A DNA stretch of 6,842 nucleotides from Actinomycetota bacterium (GTDB lineage Bacteria; Actinomycetota; Thermoleophilia; Gaiellales; Gaiellaceae). The notes beneath the pieces are model-generated. The model ran no database searches. It was not told the origin of the DNA and saw only the letters and a program-made list of their open reading frames with translations. Shown here one piece after another: positions 1 through 5,642 of the stretch. The position numbers were made by a program, and so were the translations under genes. Position 1 is the first letter of the stretch. The number at the start of each line of letters is the position of its first letter. The DNA is taken from contig JACCVK010000174.1 of assembly GCA_013698195.1 (NCBI GenBank), positions 1 to 6,842 of the forward strand, in the 5' to 3' direction.

Positions 1-1502
1 GCGCGGTAGCGCTCGACCAAGCCGTCGCGCAGGAGCTCCCGTTCGATCGCCGCGACGGTACCGACCATCCGTGGATCGTCTGCCCGGAGGAAGCCCACGA
101 GCGGTATGAGGAGGAGGCTGGCGTCGAGGCGATCCGAGCCGTAGTACTGGACGAACGAGCCGCGCTCGGGGTCGTAGCCCTCTCGGAGAACCTGCTCCCG
201 AATCGCTTTTCTCGCCGCGCGCCAAGGGTCGACCGGACCTGCGCGGTCAAAGCGCTCGATCGTCTTCACGGCCCGGTCGAACGCCACCCAAGCCATGACC
301 TTGGAGTGCGTGAAGTGGCGGCGCGGTCCGCGAACCTCCCAGATTCCCTGATCCGGGAGCTCCCATCCCGTCTCGAGCCACTCGTACAGCTTTCCGGTCA
401 AGGCCCACGCGTAGTCGGACGGCTCGAGACCTCGTCTCCGTGCGAGATAGAGGGCGTCGACGATCTCCCCGTACACGTCGAGCTGGAGTTGCTCGGAGGC
501 CGCATTGCCGATTCGCACCGGTCTCGACTGCTCGTAGCCCTCGAGCCAGGGCAACTCGGCCTCGATAAGCCGTCGCTCGCCGGCGACGCCGTACATGATC
601 TGGATCGCCTCGGGCCTGCCGGCGATTGCTCGCAGGAGCCACTCGCGCCAGGCGCGTGCCTCCTCGATGTAGCCGGCGCGCAGAAACGCGAGCAGCGTGA
701 GCGTCGCGTCGCGAAGCCAGCAGAACCGATAGTCCCAGTTGCGGACTCCCCCGATCGCCTCGGGAAGCGACGTCGTCGGAGCCGCGACGATGCCTCCGGT
801 GGGCGCGTACGTGAGCGCCTTGAGGGTGATCAGCGACCGCCGTACGTCCTCGCGCCATTCTCCGGCGTCGTGGCACCGCCCGGCCCACTCTTCCCAGTAC
901 GAGACCGTGTCCGTGAGTGCCCTCTCCGCGTCGATCGGCTCCGGCAACGGCTCATTCGACGGAAACCACGTCAGGACGAAGGGAACGCGATCTCCTTCGG
1001 CAACCGAGAACGATGCGACCGTGCGGAAGTCGCGGCCCTCCTGCTGGACGGGTGTGCGCAGCGAGACCGCGTCGGGACCCGCGATCGCAAGCAGCGTGCC
1101 GTCGAGATTCCGGACCCACGGCACGATCGAGCCGTAGTCGAAGCGGAGGACCAGCTCCATCTCCATCTCGACCCTTCCACGCACGCCTTCGACGATCCGC
1201 ACGACGTCGGGCTTCGTCTCGCGCGGCGGCATGAAGTCGATCAGGCGCACGGTGCCGCCCGGGGCGTCGAGCTCCGTTTCGAGCACGAGCGTGTGCTCGC
1301 GGTAGCGGCGTGAGCCCGGCTTGAACTCGCCTTGCGGCCGGAGCGACCACATGCCGTTCTCGGGTGTGCCGAGCAGCGCCGCAAAGCAGGCGCCGGAGTC
1401 GAACCGCGGCACGCAGAGCCAGTCGATCCCACCGTAACGGCTGACGAGCGCGGCGGTCTGGAGGTCGCCGATGAGCCCGTAGTCCTCGATGCGCGCGCTC
1501 AA
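1..1502 (-). CDS. Glycoside hydrolase family 15 protein (glucoamylase/trehalase type), C-terminus cut by the window edge
   Basis: This is probably a cytoplasmic inverting alpha-glucosidase acting on trehalose, maltooligosaccharides or glycogen-derived glucans; the exact substrate cannot be read from sequence. Five hundred codons are present. Residues 4-50 (IEDYGLIGDL, then YGGIDWLCVPRFDSG) match the N-terminal domain typical of bacterial GH15 trehalase-like enzymes. The (alpha/alpha)6 catalytic domain starts near residue 215 and includes NWDYRFCWLRD (255-265), PVRIGNAA (328-335) followed by QLQLDVYGE, and GIWEVRG with Glu389 as the expected general acid. The general-base Glu, usually in a C-terminal SEE(Y/I)D segment, lies beyond the window. 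Bacterial members usually run about 600-680 residues, so roughly 100-150 are missing. No signal peptide is visible. The TTG start at 1502 is chosen because it overlaps the upstream stop as TTGA, has GGAGG four bases before it, and gives the family's usual N-terminus. The family call is firm; the substrate is open. Confidence 0.95.
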   Translation of the reverse strand, partial: MSARIEDYGLIGDLQTAALVSRYGGIDWLCVPRFDSGACFAALLGTPENGMWSLRPQGEFKPGSRRYREHTLVLETELDAPGGTVRLIDFMPPRETKPDVVRIVEGVRGRVEMEMELVLRFDYGSIVPWVRNLDGTLLAIAGPDAVSLRTPVQQEGRDFRTVASFSVAEGDRVPFVLTWFPSNEPLPEPIDAERALTDTVSYWEEWAGRCHDAGEWREDVRRSLITLKALTYAPTGGIVAAPTTSLPEAIGGVRNWDYRFCWLRDATLTLLAFLRAGYIEEARAWREWLLRAIAGRPEAIQIMYGVAGERRLIEAELPWLEGYEQSRPVRIGNAASEQLQLDVYGEIVDALYLARRRGLEPSDYAWALTGKLYEWLETGWELPDQGIWEVRGPRRHFTHSKVMAWVAFDRAVKTIERFDRAGPVDPWRAARKAIREQVLREGYDPERGSFVQYYGSDRLDASLLLIPLVGFLRADDPRMVGTVAAIERELLRDGLVERYR

Positions 1503-1810
1503 GTTTCCTCCAGGAGGCCTGCGTAGGGGCGGAAACGCTTACGCGCGACTTTGCCGAACACTGCGCGATAGGTCTCGGAGGTCGAATCTTCGAGCGTCGA
1601 GGCGTAGGCCTCTCTCAGATCGAGCAGTCGCTCCGCGAGCTGGTCGACGACGAGCTGGTAGTCGCCGAACAGCTCCTCGGACTCGTCGCGCGTCGCGGTT
1701 GTCCAGGCGGCATCCGCCGCGGCTGCCTCCTCGAACAGCGACGCCTCGTCGGCTACGAAGAGATCGAGCTGGCGGTGAACGACGTCGGCGAAACGGCTGC
1801 GTCCTGGCAT
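1499..1810 (-). CDS. Small acidic helical protein of unknown function, translationally coupled to GH15
   Basis: This protein has 103 residues and I do not recognise a characterised family. It is rich in Asp, Glu, Ala and Leu and reads as almost entirely alpha-helical, for example QLDLFVADEASLFEE (14-28) and YQLVVDQLAERLLDLREAY (50-68). A basic patch, KVARKRFRPY, lies near the C-terminus. There is no signal peptide, membrane segment or metal-binding Cys/His cluster. Codons are strongly G/C at the third position, which supports real coding. The ATG at 1810 has no Shine-Dalgarno sequence but has TAGTCT eight bases upstream. Its TGA overlaps the TTG of the GH15 gene, so the two are probably one operon with coupled translation. 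A role connected to the glycosidase, such as a partner or regulator, is inference from position only. Confidence 0.8.
   Translation of the reverse strand: MPGRSRFADVVHRQLDLFVADEASLFEEAAAADAAWTTATRDESEELFGDYQLVVDQLAERLLDLREAYASTLEDSTSETYRAVFGKVARKRFRPYAGLLEET
1507..1511 (-). promoter_or_regulatory. Ribosome binding site (GGAGG) for the GH15 gene
   Basis: On the minus strand GGAGG is followed by AAAC and then the TTG start at 1502. The site lies inside the last codons of the upstream small gene. It is the only clear Shine-Dalgarno sequence before any start in this window and supports the otherwise weak TTG as the true start. The 4-base spacing is slightly short. Confidence 0.7.
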
Positions 1811-1818
1811 CGGAGTGA

Positions 1819-1824
1819 AGACTA
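1819..1824 (-). promoter_or_regulatory. Candidate -10 element (TAGTCT) for the small gene-GH15 operon
   Basis: TAGTCT on the minus strand fits TAnnnT and ends 8 bases before the ATG at 1810. A transcript starting 7-9 bases downstream would be leaderless or nearly so, in keeping with the missing Shine-Dalgarno sequence. No convincing -35 hexamer is seen at the usual distance. The gap to the divergent gene is only 33 bp, so the promoters of both genes must lie here or extend into the coding regions. Confidence 0.45.
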
Positions 1825-1831
1825 GGCGCGT

Positions 1832-1837
1832 CAGAAT
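1832..1837 (+). promoter_or_regulatory. Weak candidate -10 element (CAGAAT) for the aminotransferase-fold gene
   Basis: CAGAAT matches TAnnnT only at its A and final T, and ends 6 bases before the ATG at 1844, the spacing expected for a leaderless transcript. There is no Shine-Dalgarno sequence before this start. It is offered because a promoter must exist within or near this short gap; the sequence match is poor. Confidence 0.2.
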
Positions 1838-1843
1838 GGCGCG

Positions 1844-2929
1844 ATGCCCGACGAGTCGACATTCGAGGAAGCACGCGCTCAGTTTCCGGTCCTCGAGCGG
1901 GTCGCCTACCTGAACGCGGGTAGCTCAGGGCCGCTCACGCGCGCGACGGTCGAGGCGATGAACGCCGAGGAGGATCGCAACCTCTACGAAGGGCGCATGG
2001 GTCGGGAGTACATCGAGCGTTACCTCGCCCTCCGCGCCGAGCTTCGCGAGATTCTCGGCGGTCTGGTCGGAGCTGAAGCACAACGGATCGCGCTGACGGC
2101 GTCGACGACCGAAGGCTGCAACATCGTCCTCGCGGGACTCGACCTCGACGAAGGGGACGAGGTGGTGACGACGACCGACGAGCACTTCGGGCTACTCGGC
2201 CCACTGCATGCCTCGCGTGCCCGCGTCGTCGTCGTTCCGCCCGACCCCGAGCTGATCGCCGCCGCGGTCACCGCGCGCACGCGGCTGATCGCGGTCTCGC
2301 AGGTGCTCTGGACCACCGGCGCCGTGCTTCCGGTGCACGAGCTGCGGGATCAGACTGGCGTCCCGATTCTTGTCGATGGCGCACAGTCGGTAGGCGCGAT
2401 TCCGGTGGCTGCGGCCGGTCTCGACTTCCTGACTATCTCGGGACAGAAGTGGCTCTGCGGCCCCGAGGCCACCGGTGCGCTCGTCGTCGCGGAGCCGGAG
2501 CGGCTACGTGTCGCACGCCCGAGCTACTTCTCCCAGGAGTCGTACGACCCAGACGGAGCATTCGTTCCCCAACCTGGAGCGCGGCGGTTCGATCCGAACT
2601 GGGTTCCGACTTCGTCGCTCGCAGGGCTGCGCGCGGCAATTGCCGGCCAGCCTCCGTGGGGTTTCGAGCGGGCTCAGGCGCAGGCCGAGCACTGCCGCGA
2701 GCTCCTGGGCGCGGCCGGCCAGGATCTCGTCACGCCGACTGTACGAGGCACGCTCGTCTCCTGGCGACCCGACGAGGAGACGGCGGCAGTCGTCGAGCGG
2801 CTCGGCTCGGAGGGGGTGCTCGTCCGCGACCTCCCGGGCACGGGCCTCGTCCGCGCGTCGGTCGGCTGGTGGACGAGCAGGGACGACCTCGAGCGGCTCG
2901 TCGCCGGCCTCACGAGCGGCAGCTCCTAG
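1844..2929 (+). CDS. Class V aminotransferase-fold PLP-dependent enzyme, lacking the cysteine desulfurase Cys
   Basis: A cytoplasmic fold-type I PLP enzyme of 361 residues, at the short end for the class V family (usually about 370-410). The N-terminus FPVLERVAYLNAGSSGPLT (14-32) is the typical opening. STTEG (87-91) is the cofactor phosphate-binding turn, His114 in DEHFGLLGP should stack on the pyridoxal ring, Asp178 in VDGAQSVG contacts the pyridine nitrogen, and Lys202 in SGQKWLCGP forms the Schiff base. Arg337 in VRASVGWW sits where family members bind the substrate carboxylate. Where NifS/SufS enzymes carry their catalytic Cys, this protein reads LVRDLPGTGLVR, and its only cysteines are at 92, 205 and 284. 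It is therefore unlikely to be a cysteine desulfurase; an aminotransferase, isopenicillin N epimerase-like enzyme or lyase is more likely. Substrate is unknown and neighbours give no clear pathway. An earlier ATG at 1836 is out of frame, so 1844 is the start. Confidence 0.93.
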   Translation: MPDESTFEEARAQFPVLERVAYLNAGSSGPLTRATVEAMNAEEDRNLYEGRMGREYIERYLALRAELREILGGLVGAEAQRIALTASTTEGCNIVLAGLDLDEGDEVVTTTDEHFGLLGPLHASRARVVVVPPDPELIAAAVTARTRLIAVSQVLWTTGAVLPVHELRDQTGVPILVDGAQSVGAIPVAAAGLDFLTISGQKWLCGPEATGALVVAEPERLRVARPSYFSQESYDPDGAFVPQPGARRFDPNWVPTSSLAGLRAAIAGQPPWGFERAQAQAEHCRELLGAAGQDLVTPTVRGTLVSWRPDEETAAVVERLGSEGVLVRDLPGTGLVRASVGWWTSRDDLERLVAGLTSGSS

Positions 2930-2951
2930 CCCTTCCGCTGCCTGCCTGTCC

Positions 2952-2967
2952 GGCGAGCGCTGTCGCC
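2952..2967. terminator. Small hairpin between convergent genes (possible weak terminator)
   Basis: GGCGA and TCGCC pair over 5 bp around a 6-base loop in the 43-bp gap between two converging stop codons. There is no T-tract on either strand, so it would be at most a weak or Rho-assisted terminator. Confidence 0.25.
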
Positions 2968-2972
2968 AACGA

Positions 2973-3548
2973 TCAGGCCGCGTCCGCGGCCGTCCGCAAG
3001 CCGAGCTCCTTGGCGATCGGCTGCACCGCGGCCACGACGTTCGCGATGTGCTCGTCGAGTGGGAGGCCGAGGAGCTCCGCGCCCCCGTGGACCTCGTCCC
3101 GATGCACGCCTGCTGCAAAGGACGGCTGTTTCAGCTTCTTCTTCACCGACTTCGGCTCGAGGCCGTCGAGCCCAGTCGGACGCACGAGCCCGCAGGCGTG
3201 CACGAAGCCCGAGAGCTCGTCGCAGGCGAACAGCACCTTCTTGAGCTGCGTGTCTCGTGGCATGGCGAGGTGCTCGGCATGCGATAGCACGGCTTCGATC
3301 AACTCCTCTGGGTAGCGCTCCTCACGCAGGATCGGCGCACCGTCTTGTGGATGCTTGTCGAGCGTGGGGTGGATCTCGTAGTCGAAGTCGTGCAGGAGCG
3401 CGACGCAGCCCCAGTGCTCTTCGTCTTCGCCGTAGAGCCGCGCGTACCAACGGACCGAGGCCTCGACCGCAAGCGCATGCCGCAGGAGCGCCTCGCTCTT
3501 CGTGTGGTGGGTGAGCGTCTCCCACGCCTGCTCACGTGTCGGCTGCAC
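2973..3548 (-). CDS. HD-superfamily metal-dependent hydrolase (COG2316 type)
   Basis: A 191-residue predicted phosphohydrolase, cytoplasmic, with no membrane segment. The HD metal-site residues are visible in order: His24 in LRHALAVEA, His53-Asp54 in LLHDFDYE, the conserved SHAEH at 89-93, and Asp110 in ACDELSGF. The C-terminal half carries EPKSVKKKLKQPSFAAGV (131-148) and LDEHIANV, which I recall as typical of the small COG2316 'predicted hydrolase, HD superfamily' group; its substrate is, to my knowledge, not established. Length is normal for that group. The GTG at 3548 is chosen because the recognisable protein begins there (QPTREQAWE). The reading frame stays open well upstream, to 4058, but that part lies antisense inside the S9 peptidase gene and is not credible protein. 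There is no Shine-Dalgarno sequence; TATCGT lies 8 bases before the start. The gene diverges from the peptidase and converges on the PLP enzyme, so it is probably transcribed alone. Confidence 0.92.
   Translation of the reverse strand: MQPTREQAWETLTHHTKSEALLRHALAVEASVRWYARLYGEDEEHWGCVALLHDFDYEIHPTLDKHPQDGAPILREERYPEELIEAVLSHAEHLAMPRDTQLKKVLFACDELSGFVHACGLVRPTGLDGLEPKSVKKKLKQPSFAAGVHRDEVHGGAELLGLPLDEHIANVVAAVQPIAKELGLRTAADAA
2976..2991. terminator. GC-only inverted repeat at the 3' end of the HD gene (possible bidirectional terminator)
   Basis: GGCCGCG, a 2-base TC centre, and CGCGGCC form a perfect 7-bp inverted repeat (effectively a 6-bp stem with a 4-base loop). It lies in the last codons of the minus-strand HD gene and 47 bp past the stop of the plus-strand PLP enzyme gene. 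Position between convergent genes and high stem stability suggest termination for one or both strands. No T-run follows, and GC-rich palindromes also arise by chance in such DNA. Confidence 0.3.
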
Positions 3549-3555
3549 GGCGCAG

Positions 3556-3562
3556 TACGATA
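3556..3562. promoter_or_regulatory. Shared symmetric -10 element (TACGATA) between divergent HD and S9 genes
   Basis: On the plus strand TACGAT (3556-3561) fits TAnnnT and ends 11 bases before the peptidase TTG at 3573. On the minus strand the same bases read TATCGT (3557-3562), also TAnnnT, ending 8 bases before the HD gene GTG at 3548. The gap between the starts is only 24 bp. A weak -35-like TTCAGT for the minus strand lies 16 bp upstream (3579-3584), inside the peptidase gene; none is evident for the plus strand. Symmetric -10 sequences are known to drive divergent transcription in bacteria; that both directions are active here is inference. Confidence 0.5.
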
Positions 3563-3572
3563 GCCGCCGCCG

Positions 3573-5576
3573 TTGGACACTGAATTGAGCGAGCGCGTGA
3601 TCGCGCCGTACGGAAGTTGGTCGTCGCCGCTGACCGCGGATGTCGTCGCGCGCGCCGGTGTCCGGCTGACCATGGCGTCGCTCGAGAACGGCGTCGCCCG
3701 CTGGCTCGAGGGCCGCGCCGACGAAGGCGGCCGGGTCGTGCTCGTGCAGGCCGCGCTTCGCGAGAGCCCGTCCCACGTCACCCCGGTTGACGTCACGCCG
3801 ATTGATGTCACTCCGGCCGACTTCAATCTGCGAACGCTGGTGCACGAGTACGGCGGCGGCGCGTATTGCGTTCACGACGGAATCGTCTTCTGCTCGCGCT
3901 TCGACGACCAGCGCCTGTATCGGATCGATCCCGGACGAGAGCCCGTCCCGATCACGCCGGACGTCGAAGGACGACGCCACCGGTACGCGGACGGGCGCGT
4001 GAACCCGTCGGGCGAGCTCTGGATCGGTGTTCGGGAGCGACATCCCGAGGACGACCATCCGGCGAAGGTCATCAACGAGCTCGTTGCGTTACCGACCGAC
4101 GGCTCCGCGGAGCCTCGCGTCATCGCCGGGAACCGCGACTTCTACTCGAGCCCACGGGCCTCGCCCGACGGAATGCTGCTCTGCTTTCTCGCCTGGAACC
4201 TGCCCTGGATGCCCTGGGACGGATGCGAGCTCTTCGTTGCGGATCTTGGCGCCGACGGGACGCTCAGCGAAGTCGAGCTCGCCGCCGGCAAGGATGGCGA
4301 AGAGTCGATCTGGCAACCCGAATGGAGCCCGAGCGGCGACCTCGTGTTCGTGAGCGACCGGAGCGGCTGGTGGAACCTGGAGCGGATAAGGGACGGCGAG
4401 CGGGCGGCTCTCCACACGATGGAGGCCGAGTTCGGTTATCCGGCCTGGGTCTTCGGCGGCAGCTCGTACGACTTCCTCGACGACGGGACGATGCTCTGCT
4501 CGTACGAAAGCGAGGGTCGTACGTCATTCGCCGTCCTCGATCCCGAGTCGGGCTCCCTGGAACCGCTCGACCTCCCCTACGACGCCTTGTGGGGGACTCC
4601 GCAACTCGTTGCCGAGGGCTCGACAGCGCTTTTCCTGGCCGGCTCGGCGACGATCCCTAATCACGTCGTGGCGCTGGACGTGCCGACTCGCCGTCTGACG
4701 GTGCTCCGCACGAGCATCGATGCTCCGATCGACGCGACGTACTTCTCCATCCCGCGCTCGCTCGAGTTTCCGACCGAGAACGGCCTCACCGCGCACGCGC
4801 TCTTCTACCCACCGACGAACCCCAGATACGACGCGCCCGCCACTGAGCGGCCGCCGGTCATCGTCATGAGCCACGGCGGGCCGACCGGAGCTGCGTCGTC
4901 GATCCTCGACCTCCAGACCCAGTTCTGGACGACACGAGGCTTTGCCGTGGTCGACGTCAACTACGGCGGCTCTACGGGCTACGGACGCGAGTATCGCGAG
5001 CGCCTGAACGGTGAGTGGGGCGTTGTCGACCTCGCCGATTGCGTCAACGCGGCGCGGCATCTGGCCGACCTCGGCCAGGTGGATCCGGACAGGTTCCTGA
5101 TCAGAGGCGGAAGCGCAGGCGGGTACACGACCATCTGCGCGCTGACGTTTACCGACGTCTTCTCAGCCGGCGCGTCGTACTTCGGGATCGCCGATCTCGA
5201 GCCGACTCCGGACGGCCACACGCACAAGTTCGAGTTTCGCTACGAGCACACCCTGCTCGGCCCGTACCCGGAGACTGCCGAGATCTTCCGCGCGCGCAGC
5301 CCGATCAACTTCGTCGACCGGCTGTCCACGCCCATGCTCGTCCTCCAGGGAACGGACGACGAGATCGTCCCGCAGGAGCAGGCAGAACTCATCGTCGCGG
5401 CTCTCCGAGAGCGCGGAGTGGCGCACGCGTACCTCCTCTTCGAAGGCGAGGGACACGGGTTTCGGAAAGCCGAGAACATCGTGGCCTCCCTCGAGGCCGA
5501 GCTGTCCTTCTATGCCCAGGTGCTGGGCGTCGAGCCGGGGGACGCCGTGCCGAAGCTCAGCGTCATCAATCTCTGA
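3573..5576 (+). CDS. S9-family serine peptidase (prolyl oligopeptidase/acylaminoacyl-peptidase type)
   Basis: A 667-residue cytoplasmic peptidase, expected to cleave short peptides or remove N-terminal units rather than digest folded proteins. Residues about 20-390 form the beta-propeller lid, with VHEYGGGAY (90-98) and blade motifs such as QPEWSPSGDLVFVSDRSG (248-265). From about 400 the alpha/beta-hydrolase domain follows: SHGGP (433-437, oxyanion region), VNYGGSTGYG (462-471), nucleophile Ser514 in GGSAGGY, Asp596 in GTDDEIVP and His628 in GEGHGF. All triad residues are present and length is normal for the family. No signal peptide is visible. The TTG at 3573 is the furthest upstream reasonable start; TTG 3585 and GTG 3597 are in-frame alternatives and no Shine-Dalgarno sequence decides between them. 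A 15-bp direct triplication sits at residues 68-82, just before the conserved FNLRTLVHEYGGG. The specificity subfamily is not settled. Confidence 0.95.
   Translation: MDTELSERVIAPYGSWSSPLTADVVARAGVRLTMASLENGVARWLEGRADEGGRVVLVQAALRESPSHVTPVDVTPIDVTPADFNLRTLVHEYGGGAYCVHDGIVFCSRFDDQRLYRIDPGREPVPITPDVEGRRHRYADGRVNPSGELWIGVRERHPEDDHPAKVINELVALPTDGSAEPRVIAGNRDFYSSPRASPDGMLLCFLAWNLPWMPWDGCELFVADLGADGTLSEVELAAGKDGEESIWQPEWSPSGDLVFVSDRSGWWNLERIRDGERAALHTMEAEFGYPAWVFGGSSYDFLDDGTMLCSYESEGRTSFAVLDPESGSLEPLDLPYDALWGTPQLVAEGSTALFLAGSATIPNHVVALDVPTRRLTVLRTSIDAPIDATYFSIPRSLEFPTENGLTAHALFYPPTNPRYDAPATERPPVIVMSHGGPTGAASSILDLQTQFWTTRGFAVVDVNYGGSTGYGREYRERLNGEWGVVDLADCVNAARHLADLGQVDPDRFLIRGGSAGGYTTICALTFTDVFSAGASYFGIADLEPTPDGHTHKFEFRYEHTLLGPYPETAEIFRARSPINFVDRLSTPMLVLQGTDDEIVPQEQAELIVAALRERGVAHAYLLFEGEGHGFRKAENIVASLEAELSFYAQVLGVEPGDAVPKLSVINL
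3774..3818 (+). repeat. Three tandem 15-bp in-frame repeats inside the S9 peptidase gene
   Basis: Three consecutive units begin at 3774, 3789 and 3804. Each follows the pattern (c/g)A(c/t)GTCAC(n)CCG plus four variable bases, and encodes HVTPV, DVTPI and DVTPA, followed by a further D. The units differ mainly at third codon positions and in the last residue. The last unit sits where family members usually have a single (D)VTP before FNxRTxVHEYGGG, so the extra copies look like an expansion of a conserved linker. A 15-bp period preserves the frame. Confidence 0.8.
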
Positions 5577-5626
5577 TCGACGTAGCGCGCATATGTCCTT
5601 GAGACGTCCGATCCGATGAGCCTGAG

Positions 5627-5632
5627 TACCAT
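5627..5632 (+). promoter_or_regulatory. Candidate -10 element (TACCAT) for murA
   Basis: TACCAT fits TAnnnT and ends 10 bases before the ATG at 5643, within the 66-bp gap after the peptidase gene. A TTGAGA at 5599-5604 resembles a -35 element but the 22-bp spacing is too long to be convincing. With no Shine-Dalgarno sequence before the ATG, a near-leaderless murA transcript is a reasonable reading. Read-through from the peptidase gene is also possible, since no terminator hairpin is seen between them. Confidence 0.4.
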
Positions 5633-5642
5633 TGCGCGCGCC

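Noticed and set aside
247..888. 213-codon minus-strand frame within the GH15 gene
   Set aside because: It is an out-of-frame shadow of GH15: Arg/Ala-rich, no motif, and incompatible with the conserved NWDYRFCWLRD reading.
306..1313. 335-codon open frame on the plus strand opposite GH15
   Set aside because: It lies antisense to a gene with unmistakable GH15 motifs. Its protein is Arg-rich with no recognisable domain, the usual by-product of high-GC codon use.
1489..1874. Overlapping frames on both strands across the small gene before GH15
   Set aside because: Only the 103-codon minus-strand frame shows strong third-position GC with balanced, helix-like protein composition and a coupled stop/start with GH15. 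The others are Arg/Ser-rich shadows.
2449..3315. Long plus-strand frames crossing the end of the PLP gene and the HD gene
   Set aside because: They span two real genes in other frames, have Ser/Arg/Ala-rich composition and no domain.
3549..4058. N-terminal extension of the HD hydrolase frame by 170 codons
   Set aside because: The extension runs antisense through the S9 peptidase gene. HD family similarity begins at the GTG at 3548, and the apparent peptide repeat there (NRRDVNRGDV) is only the complement of the peptidase's 15-bp repeat.
5616..5642. Upstream in-frame ATG (5616) as the start of murA
   Set aside because: The extra nine residues are not typical of MurA, no Shine-Dalgarno sequence precedes it, and the candidate -10 element would fall inside the coding region. 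It is not fully excluded.
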